Of a DNA stretch of 21,829 bases, positions 1 through 5,880 are shown piece by piece. Both the position numbers and the translations under genes were made by a program. Origin of the DNA: a virus. Location: positions 1-21,829 of the IMG/VR virus record IMGVR_UViG_3300037488_003559; one strand, 5' to 3'. Below the pieces are notes generated by a model that did no database searches, was not told where the DNA came from, and saw only the letters and a program-made list of their open reading frames with translations. The stretch's first letter is position 1; each line of letters starts with the position of its first letter.

Positions 1-2
1 GT

Positions 3-1349
3 TTAAGTCAGACCGATCGACCGGATTATAACTATCCTCTCAGGCCTCAGGCCAGAGATCTGACTCTGCCGTTTGCCCCTAGGAATCTTATAATCACCAG
101 CCCGTATAAGGTAGGGGCAACAGACATCCGATGGGATAATCCTGCCATCATAACTCAGAATAGTGGCCTGAACATCATAGGCTGTAATGTCTACCGGTCA
201 ACGGACAGCCCTTATGGCCCCTATGTTAAAATTAACGACATTCCTGTCACCGTGCTGTTCTATAGAGACGAGACCGTGGAACAGCCCGTCGTGAATGAAA
301 ATGCTACCCCTACTCTCAGATACAGTCTTGAACCTGGATCTCGATGGCTGGTCTATGCTCAGAACCGGCCTGTGATAATGCCCGGTTCAAATGGGGCCTC
401 TTCGACAAGGATTCAAGATATAAAAGTAGAGATAGATAACGGAGATGGAAATTTTCTTGAGATGCCTGCCTATGGATTGAATGGCATTACTGGGGAAGTA
501 GAGCTGATAAATTTTCCAGTCTATAACTACTCAGTACAGCAGATAGTTCCTCCTCGACTTCCTACTCCACCAAATGGTCGGGTAAGGCTATCGTATTCCT
601 ATCTCAGGCATTCCGTTCTGACTAATTTGAGTCAGAGAATCTATTATAAAGTCACCTCTGTGGCGGCTGATCCAAATGATGGCAATAATACCATAGAGAC
701 TCCACTGACTGAGATCTCAGATCGCAGTGCTTTTGATATTGAAGCCCTTGATTATATATGGAGAGAAGCAATTCTCCGTAACAGATGGATTTTGGAACAG
801 GGCGGGGAACGAGTCAAGATTTTCCTCAGGAAGAGAATGGGAGAGACTTGTCCGGAGCATCAAAAAAATTATGGCCAGGCATATAATGATTGTCCAATAT
901 GCCTTGGCACTGGGATTGTTGATGGGTATCTAGGTCCCTATGATGCCATTATTGCCCCACCTGAGACTGACAAGATGATTGAGCTCGCAGACATGGGTTT
1001 GCATATTCGTTATGACTGGGCGACATGGACGACAAATTACCCTTTGTTAAATACCCGTGATGTAGTCGTTCGGCAGAATAACGAACGATATGTCGTAGGA
1101 CCCGTGAATCCTCAGGGCTCCCGAGGAGCGATTTATCAGCAGCATTTCACGATGAGTATTATAGATCAGGCAGACATCAGGTATCAGATTCCGATTACTG
1201 GTGCAGAGACCCAGGTCCCGGCGTCTTATGATGCTTACAGGGAGACTGCTCCGACTGAGGCCAGTCCGGTTATTAATGCTAAGCCGGAGATACCTCAGGA
1301 GAGGATTATACGAGGGCGTACAGTCACATTCGAAAACATAACCTATTGA
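3..1349 (+). CDS. 5'-partial neck/connector-region structural protein with FN3-like and Cys/His-cluster segments
   Basis: The frame is open from base 3 to the TGA at 1347-1349 (448 codons) and has no plausible start, so the gene begins left of the window. The GTG at 252 lies inside a continuous fold and has no Shine-Dalgarno sequence. Codons about 20-90 read like a fibronectin-III domain (IRWDNP, then NVYRSTDSPYGPYVKIN, then YRDET). A second beta segment at 408-605 (VEIDNGDG, LNGITGEVELINFP, VRLSYSYL) resembles the repeats of the sheath and the 465-aa protein downstream. A later segment carries CPEH and CPICLGTG 14 residues apart, a likely metal-binding knuckle. Position upstream of sheath and tube suggests a neck or head-tail connector part; that role is inference. 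The CDS call is secure, the function is not. Confidence 0.85.
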   Translation, partial: LSQTDRPDYNYPLRPQARDLTLPFAPRNLIITSPYKVGATDIRWDNPAIITQNSGLNIIGCNVYRSTDSPYGPYVKINDIPVTVLFYRDETVEQPVVNENATPTLRYSLEPGSRWLVYAQNRPVIMPGSNGASSTRIQDIKVEIDNGDGNFLEMPAYGLNGITGEVELINFPVYNYSVQQIVPPRLPTPPNGRVRLSYSYLRHSVLTNLSQRIYYKVTSVAADPNDGNNTIETPLTEISDRSAFDIEALDYIWREAILRNRWILEQGGERVKIFLRKRMGETCPEHQKNYGQAYNDCPICLGTGIVDGYLGPYDAIIAPPETDKMIELADMGLHIRYDWATWTTNYPLLNTRDVVVRQNNERYVVGPVNPQGSRGAIYQQHFTMSIIDQADIRYQIPITGAETQVPASYDAYRETAPTEASPVINAKPEIPQERIIRGRTVTFENITY

Positions 1350-1371
1350 TTTTAAACTGGTTACAAAGACT

Positions 1372-1605
1372 ATGCACAGAAATTTTGGTTTGAATCTTAC
1401 TTCGAGTGTCCTTTCTGATGACAGAGTTCAGTTTGATATTTCGAGTAGGTTTGAGGTCATCCAAAAGGAGTCTTCTGTCAAGGATGAGAATATCAATGAG
1501 ACCATTCAGCGGGAAGGTGCTCATTTTGGACGGGGCGGTGGTAAGGAAGGGGATTGGTATTTTAGGAAGCATCCTGATAGGCTACAAAAGTTACTTGAGA
1601 AATAA
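1372..1605 (+). CDS. Possible small hypothetical gene (77 aa)
   Basis: The 343-base gap between the first gene and the 160-aa gene holds this ATG-to-TAA frame, 22 bases after the previous stop. The product is polar and charged, with no membrane segment or recognised domain. Many codons follow the purine-any-pyrimidine pattern seen in neighbouring genes (GAT, AAT, GTC, ATC, GGT), and its stop codon coincides with the start of a 16-base intergenic repeat that elsewhere sits just after a gene end. Against it, there is no clear Shine-Dalgarno sequence. A competing frame (1406-1711) overlaps it. The rest of the gap, 1606-1692, holds the repeat and an AGGAGG ribosome-binding site only. Confidence 0.4.
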   Translation: MHRNFGLNLTSSVLSDDRVQFDISSRFEVIQKESSVKDENINETIQREGAHFGRGGGKEGDWYFRKHPDRLQKLLEK

Positions 1606-1618
1606 TAATCTTCTAATA
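1603..1618 (+). promoter_or_regulatory. Intergenic repeat motif, copy 1 (TAATCTNNTAATA core at 1606-1618)
   Basis: The 16 bases TAATAATCTTCTAATA occur identically at 5287-5302. A close relative (TAATCT, two bases, TAATA) lies at 2248-2260. All three are between genes and upstream of a start codon. A phage-specific promoter or RNA-processing signal is possible; no function is shown by sequence alone. Confidence 0.4.
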
Positions 1619-1692
1619 CGGGGCCAGAGACTACAAGTCTTTATGAATATAGGAACCTATCTATTTGACTCAAAATATCCAGGAGGTATGTC

Positions 1693-2175
1693 ATGTCCGA
1701 AGCCATCATGAAAAAGGCCGCTGAAGAGCTTCTCAAGATTGCAGACGAAATCGAACAGGAAGCCGCTGCAGTGACCCAGTTTGTTTGCGAGTCATGCAAT
1801 CATACAGCTTCTCTCGCTTCGATCAATGCAAAGCGTAAAACGGCCGCTCAGGAAGTTGGCGAGAACGTGACTGTCAGTGACATCACGGTCAACGACAAGA
1901 TTCAGTGCCCGGCCTGTGACGGAGTCATGGCTTATAAGGCAACTGAAGCCAGCGAAGCCTACTACTTCGACCCGGACAAAAAGGCTGAAGAAACTGAGAC
2001 CGTGAAAGAAGAGAAGAAAGAAGAGAAAGAAGAAAAAGAGGCCGCGAAGCATTCTGAGGAGAAAGAGACTCCTGCACAGGAAAAGGCAGAGACTCTGAAA
2101 GTTCAGGAAGAAGAACGTGCCCAGGGCAAGCATGCCTCGATCGATTATGATTCTCTGAAGAGATACACAAAGTAA
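1693..2175 (+). CDS. Zinc-ribbon protein with Lys/Glu-rich C-terminal tail (160 aa)
   Basis: The ATG at 1693 follows a perfect AGGAGG (1681-1686) at good spacing. Residues 1-25 form an amphipathic helix rich in Ala, Glu and Lys. Residues 32-75 hold two CxxC knuckles (C32/C35 and C72/C75) separated by a 36-residue loop, the layout of a zinc ribbon. Residues 97-142 are almost only Glu, Lys, Ala and Thr and are probably a charged helix or disordered. A short hairpin and then a G-U-rich terminator follow the gene. The mix of a zinc ribbon and a charged tail recurs in the 455-aa protein between sheath and tube, which suggests related roles. Whether it is a virion component, scaffold or regulator cannot be decided from sequence. 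Confidence 0.85.
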   Translation: MSEAIMKKAAEELLKIADEIEQEAAAVTQFVCESCNHTASLASINAKRKTAAQEVGENVTVSDITVNDKIQCPACDGVMAYKATEASEAYYFDPDKKAEETETVKEEKKEEKEEKEAAKHSEEKETPAQEKAETLKVQEEERAQGKHASIDYDSLKRYTK

Positions 2176-2177
2176 TT

Positions 2178-2193
2178 TTTCCCACCTGGGAAA
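2178..2193 (+). other. Short hairpin just after the 160-aa gene
   Basis: TTTCCC (2178-2183) and GGGAAA (2188-2193) pair around ACCT, starting three bases after the stop codon. No T-tract follows directly. It may protect the mRNA 3' end or add to the terminator downstream. Confidence 0.35.
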
Positions 2194-2198
2194 TAGCC

Positions 2199-2241
2199 AT
2201 GGGGAAGGGGTGACGCCAGTCATTTCTTTCCCATTTTTTTT
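2199..2241 (+). terminator. Intrinsic terminator with G-U-rich stem
   Basis: The arms 2199-2213 and 2220-2234 can pair over all 15 positions in RNA if four G-U pairs are allowed, with the six-base loop CGCCAG. A run of eight T (2234-2241) follows at once. As DNA the arms are not exact complements, so a simple palindrome search would miss it. Placed after the zinc-ribbon gene, it would end or weaken transcription before the next motif and gene. Any coding frame beginning at 2210 would lie inside this structure. Confidence 0.65.
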
Positions 2242-2247
2242 CTGCAT

Positions 2248-2260
2248 TAATCTATTAATA
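2248..2260 (+). promoter_or_regulatory. Intergenic repeat motif, copy 2 (TAATCTATTAATA)
   Basis: It matches 11 of 13 positions of the core found at 1606-1618 and 5290-5302. It lies seven bases after the terminator T-tract and 24 bases before the ATG at 2285. A promoter restarting transcription after the terminator would fit this position; this is inference. Confidence 0.4.
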
Positions 2261-2284
2261 CCGTCGCCTGTTTGGAGACTATCT

Positions 2285-2830
2285 ATGATCCGGGTTCTCG
2301 GAAATAGTTCGGAGCGAGTCCCGATCAAGGACTTAAACGACTGTATTTATTACAAGCAACAGAAGGAATATTCTGACACCGAATATGCATCGTCTAAAGA
2401 CCTGAGAAAGGCCCTTGAAGCTGGGAAAATAGTTAAATTGGAGCAAGTCCCGTCTCCCAGGGCCTCGGTAGACGGTCAAGGACAGTCTGGGGGCAATGGA
2501 TCAAGCTCAATAAGTATCAGTGATATAAGGGCTGTTTTACGAGAGATTGTACCGCAAGAGGGGATGTCAGAGGATAAGATTAGAAATGCCTTGATGGATT
2601 TTGCCCCGCTCATTGTGAATATGGTTCGGCAGGAGCTTTCAAAGATGTCGATCCAAGGGGGGACAACGGTCATCCCGATGCAGAGGACGGAGTTTACGGG
2701 GCCTGAGTATGTCCCGACAGTAACGACGGAAGGTATGGTTAGTAGTATTGAAGCAAAAACGTCAGAGACGTCAGGCGAGGATACTATGAATGCATTGCAG
2801 GCACTTAAGGCTATGCAGGGAATAAAATGA
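2285..2830 (+). CDS. Hypothetical phage structural-region protein (181 aa)
   Basis: The start is placed at the ATG at 2285, behind TTGGAG with about eight bases of spacing. The frame extends up to a GTG at 2210, but that start lies inside the terminator and would add a Phe-rich leader with no support. The N-terminal 50 residues (MIRVLGNSSERVPIKDLND, then a Ser-Lys-Asp-Leu step and ALEAGKIVKL) look like a compact beta/alpha domain of a kind I have seen in short phage proteins near head-tail genes. A Gly/Ser linker follows at about residues 66-76, then a helical segment (residues about 78-122) and a Thr/Ser-rich C-terminus ending in a short helix. It has no catalytic motif. Role unknown; a minor virion or assembly protein is a guess from context. 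Confidence 0.75.
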   Translation: MIRVLGNSSERVPIKDLNDCIYYKQQKEYSDTEYASSKDLRKALEAGKIVKLEQVPSPRASVDGQGQSGGNGSSSISISDIRAVLREIVPQEGMSEDKIRNALMDFAPLIVNMVRQELSKMSIQGGTTVIPMQRTEFTGPEYVPTVTTEGMVSSIEAKTSETSGEDTMNALQALKAMQGIK

Positions 2831-2871
2831 GGATAAAAATCTCAATAACATTAAAAAGAGGAGTCTGACCT

Positions 2872-3885
2872 ATGAAAGCCATTGACATTGGAACCTGTTT
2901 TTTGGTAAGTGCATGCCAGGATTCAAACAACAAGATCCAGTTGAAGTCTATTCGAGATGCCTTCATTGACATGGAAAATGAACCCCAGACTAAGAAAATG
3001 CTGGGAATGTCCAAGGTCGATTTCATTGAGGCTGGTGAAAAGCTTCACATAATCGGTGACTCAGCCGTGGTCATGGCAAACATCTTTAAAAGAGAAGCTC
3101 GCAGGCCTTTGTCAAAAGGTGTCCTAAGTCCCGGCGAAACTGATGCGGAAAAAATTCTCCTGGTTCTGATCGAGAACATCCTCGGAAAAGCCACGAACCA
3201 AGGGGAAACATGCTTCTTCAGTGTGCCCGCTGCCCCGGTCGACAGGGACATTGATATAGTCTATCATCAGGCGATGTTCTCAAAGCTTATAGGGTCTCTT
3301 GGATATCGACCTGTTGCCCTTAATGAAGCCGCCGCCATAAGCTATAGCAACGCAGCAAAAGAGCAGTTTTCAGCCCTGTCCATTTCATTCGGTGCCGGGA
3401 TGTGCAACATCTGCCTCATGTTCAGAACCATGATTGGAATGGCTTTTAGTATCAGTGTAGGCGGGGATTGGCTCGATGAATCAGCAGCCAAGGCTACGGG
3501 TTCGACTGCCAGCAGAATTCAGTCGATCAAAGAAAGAGGCATCAACCTGGTAGATCCCAATGAGGGAGATCCCAAGACTATCCGTGAGCGAGAGGCCCTG
3601 GTCATTTACTATAAGAGCCTTGTACTCAGAGCTCTGGACGCAATCAAGGCGGAATTCAACAAACGCCAGGGATCTATTGAATTGCCGAATGCTGTGCCTA
3701 TTATTCTGTCTGGTGGGACCAGTCTTGCACGGGGATTCAGAGATCTTTTTGAGGTTGGTTTTAATACTGTCAAAGATAAGTTCCCCATACCCATATCCGA
3801 AATTCGTATGGCGACAGACCCTCTCAATGCCGTAGCTCAGGGTCTTCTCGTGGCTTCCATGAACTATGACGAAGGAATGAAGTAA
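2872..3885 (+). CDS. Actin-like protein of MreB/MamK type
   Basis: The 337 aa are close to the length of bacterial MreB. Motifs in order: phosphate-1 (IDIGT, residues 4-8, with Asp5); a RPLSKGVL segment at 78-85 matching the MreB RPxxDGVI region; connect-1 (LNEAAAISYSNA, about 150-161); phosphate-2 at 170-178; VGGDWLDE (196-203) and the helix after it (GSTASRIQSIKE), both very MreB-like; the adenosine motif ILSGGTSLARGF (278-289); and connect-2 (DPLNAVAQGLL, 316-326). In phosphate-2 the usual DxGxGT is SFGAGM here, so the Asp and the Thr are replaced by Ser172 and Met177; hydrolysis may be slow or absent. The Shine-Dalgarno is AAGAGGAG. The stop is one base before the next ATG, so it is co-translated with the 465-aa neck-like protein. 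Roles in virion assembly or in positioning of phage parts are inference. Confidence 0.85.
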   Translation: MKAIDIGTCFLVSACQDSNNKIQLKSIRDAFIDMENEPQTKKMLGMSKVDFIEAGEKLHIIGDSAVVMANIFKREARRPLSKGVLSPGETDAEKILLVLIENILGKATNQGETCFFSVPAAPVDRDIDIVYHQAMFSKLIGSLGYRPVALNEAAAISYSNAAKEQFSALSISFGAGMCNICLMFRTMIGMAFSISVGGDWLDESAAKATGSTASRIQSIKERGINLVDPNEGDPKTIREREALVIYYKSLVLRALDAIKAEFNKRQGSIELPNAVPIILSGGTSLARGFRDLFEVGFNTVKDKFPIPISEIRMATDPLNAVAQGLLVASMNYDEGMK

Positions 3886-3886
3886 A

Positions 3887-5284
3887 ATGTCACAGACTAT
3901 TCCATACACCATTCCTAATTTTGTCCCGGCACATGGAATTTATCAGAATCTCCATGTCGGGGTCAAAAGAAGAATTATAGATGAGACGGAACTGGCATTT
4001 GACCAGCATCCGGCTTTCTCTGAAAAGGTTCGAGTCTATAATAAATTCCCTTATGAGGAACGGGTTCAGTATGGAGTAGTTCTCAGAAATACGTCGGCTT
4101 CTCAGATAAGGTTGTCACCTGATAATTTCATGTCGGATTTGATATCACATGTACAGATTGCCCGGCAGACTTCTTATCCTGGTCTGGCCATTGAATGGGT
4201 TCGGGAGAATGCCTGGCATGTGACCAAGGTTATTGAGGAAGATGTTTCAGATCAGTTAGGGGCAAATCAGCGTTTGTTCCTAACTTCTCAACAGATATGT
4301 GCAGGAATAGATGAGACTCATTTTGCTACTAATCGAGGCCAGGTTGCTGTGACGGTTGATGGGGTTGAGACTGTACCTGAACTGGTTGAGGGCATTAATA
4401 AGACAGTCATGCTCTATAATAGCCCTGGTGCCGGAAGTGTCGTGAAAATAAAGTACTATGTGAGGAATATTGTCCCCTATGGTATCTATTGTATTGACTT
4501 TATCGAGAATAATCAGTTCGTGGTGCAACCGGCCTATATAATTGAGAATGAAGTCCTGATCAGTATTACTACCGGTACCGAGGTCTCAGCTCAGATAGCA
4601 AATTTTCCTCTGGACCAGTATTCCGAGCAGATCAACATAGCGTTTAGGGATAATACAAAGATTCAGGCCCTAGCTCGGGGCACGGATTATTTGATCGACT
4701 ATACCACGGGTCTTGTGACATTTCTGCAACCTCTGGCCAGGAATTACAGGATATTAGCTGACTACCGGTATCAGCCAATGAGCTACAACAATGGCCCATA
4801 CACTTTCTCTGAATACCAAGAGAATCATGTGGCAATACCTGGAGTTGTTCTTTCGATTGGTCGGCGAGCGAAGAAGGGTGACCAGCAGGTAGTTATAGTT
4901 TCACAGTTCCGGGAACAGCAGGCTAAAATTTACGGTGGTCACTGGGAGATGTCGTTGGATTTATCGGTTATTGCTAAGGATCCCATGCAGATGGAGCAGA
5001 TGAGTGACCATCTCATTTCCTATCTGTGGGGTCAGAGGAAGAACGACCTGGAATTTGAGGGCATTACCTTAAATAGGGTGGAACCGGCTGGTGAGACGGA
5101 GGAGGTTCATATTGATACGACTGGGGATATGTACTATGAGTCTTCTATTTCTATAAATCTTCAGTCGGAGTGGCAGAAATTCTTGCCGTACTTGGCGATA
5201 CTTAAGATCAAGAATATCACTCTTGTCCCGGATCTCAGGCCTGTGATCAGGGCTACGGTTGTGGGGTATGAGAGATTGACTTAA
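3887..5284 (+). CDS. Neck or tail-terminator-like structural protein with beta-module inserts (465 aa)
   Basis: The ATG follows the actin-like stop by one base. Residues 117-193 (starting EEDVSDQLGANQRLF, ending VKIKYYV) match the sheath repeat, whose first copy begins REDVSAQISGATRNF and ends ILATYYYK. A second partial beta segment lies at about 264-296 (TDYLIDYTTGLVTFL, ILADYRYQ). The C-terminal part (about 340-440) has a beta strand, a helix with a DPMQMEQMSDHLISYLW pattern, and a last strand pair before SEWQKFLP. This layout recalls tail-terminator or completion proteins that cap the tail at the neck. Position just upstream of the sheath agrees. The structural role is likely; the exact identity is inferred from layout rather than from a recognised family. 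Confidence 0.8.
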   Translation: MSQTIPYTIPNFVPAHGIYQNLHVGVKRRIIDETELAFDQHPAFSEKVRVYNKFPYEERVQYGVVLRNTSASQIRLSPDNFMSDLISHVQIARQTSYPGLAIEWVRENAWHVTKVIEEDVSDQLGANQRLFLTSQQICAGIDETHFATNRGQVAVTVDGVETVPELVEGINKTVMLYNSPGAGSVVKIKYYVRNIVPYGIYCIDFIENNQFVVQPAYIIENEVLISITTGTEVSAQIANFPLDQYSEQINIAFRDNTKIQALARGTDYLIDYTTGLVTFLQPLARNYRILADYRYQPMSYNNGPYTFSEYQENHVAIPGVVLSIGRRAKKGDQQVVIVSQFREQQAKIYGGHWEMSLDLSVIAKDPMQMEQMSDHLISYLWGQRKNDLEFEGITLNRVEPAGETEEVHIDTTGDMYYESSISINLQSEWQKFLPYLAILKIKNITLVPDLRPVIRATVVGYERLT

Positions 5285-5286
5285 AC

Positions 5287-5302
5287 TAATAATCTTCTAA
5301 TA
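5287..5302 (+). promoter_or_regulatory. Intergenic repeat motif, copy 3
   Basis: Identical over 16 bases to 1603-1618. It begins two bases after the stop of the 465-aa gene and ends 42 bases before the GTG start of the zinc-ribbon gene. See copy 1 for the reading. Confidence 0.4.
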
Positions 5303-5344
5303 GATAAGTAATATACAGATCGAAATAATATAAGGAGGCGGATT

Positions 5345-5767
5345 GTGCCATTACGAGAGTACGAATGTAGGATGTGCGGGTACGAGTTTGATGAACTTGT
5401 GGGCGTGAATAAGGACGATTCAGAAATTGTCTGTAAAATATGTGGGGGTGGGGTTGAGAGAAAAATGAGTTCTTTTTCTGCTGTGGTAGCAGGGGGAACC
5501 TCAAACGAGCCCATAGACATGAGAATTGGTCGGGATGCAGATGCACGTTGGAAGGCCATCTCAGAGAGGCAGACAGTTCGTCGTGGAGATAAAGTTCCTG
5601 AGCCGGTTGTCACTCCAAGGGACAGAGACGGAAAATACCTCCCGATGGAAGTGGGGAATCTGGCCGAAAGGGACAAGAGAAAAGAATATTCGGGTGCCTT
5701 GCAGGAACATAGGCAAGAGCGGGCGAAGCGTGGTCAGGGTCAGTTTACGGATGCCGGGGCTTTTTGA
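5345..5767 (+). CDS. FmdB-type zinc-ribbon protein (140 aa)
   Basis: GTG start, chosen because AAGGAGG lies at ideal spacing before it and the domain begins at once (PLREYECRMCGYEFDEL). C8/C11 and C30/C33 form a zinc ribbon followed by GGGVERKMSSFS, the pattern of the FmdB/putative-regulatory zinc-ribbon family. The family is named after a regulator of formamidase genes, but most members have no known role, and copies occur in phages. Residues 55-140 are charged, Arg-rich and probably extended (IGRDADARWKAISERQ, ERAKRGQGQF), like a nucleic-acid-binding or packing tail. It sits between the neck-like gene and the sheath, with its own strong ribosome-binding site. It could be a late regulator or a small virion protein. 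Confidence 0.8.
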   Translation: MPLREYECRMCGYEFDELVGVNKDDSEIVCKICGGGVERKMSSFSAVVAGGTSNEPIDMRIGRDADARWKAISERQTVRRGDKVPEPVVTPRDRDGKYLPMEVGNLAERDKRKEYSGALQEHRQERAKRGQGQFTDAGAF

Positions 5768-5816
5768 TAGGCCCAAATAAATATAGATAACAAATAGAAT
5801 AAGAAAAAAACAGATC

Positions 5817-5871
5817 CCGATAGAATACCGATAAAAAATGATTAAAAAAGTAAACAAATAACTTCTATCGG
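5817..5871 (+). promoter_or_regulatory. Sheath-gene leader inverted repeat overlapping the ribosome-binding site
   Basis: CCGATAGAA (5817-5825) and TTCTATCGG (5863-5871) are exact complements 37 bases apart. The right arm runs into the sheath Shine-Dalgarno GGAGG (5870-5874), covering its first two bases. A repeat of CCGAT lies at 5828-5832. The fold could lower or time sheath translation, or protect the 5' end of the message. The rest of the 113-base gap is AT-rich and holds AATAAATA at 5776-5783, a loose match to T4-type late promoters. Confidence 0.4.
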
Positions 5872-5880
5872 AGGTTTATC

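Noticed and set aside
1406-1711. Alternative 101-codon frame overlapping the 77-codon ORF and the start of the zinc-ribbon gene
   Set aside because: Poor coding pattern, overlap with the AGGAGG and start of the next gene, and a product that reads like a shifted frame. A weak start at 1496 with a hydrophobic segment (GIGILGSILIGY) was considered but not favoured.
2210-2284. N-terminal extension of the 181-aa gene from GTG 2210
   Set aside because: It would be encoded by the loop and right arm of a terminator and its T-tract, giving a Phe-rich leader; a better start with a ribbon of Shine-Dalgarno bases exists at 2285.
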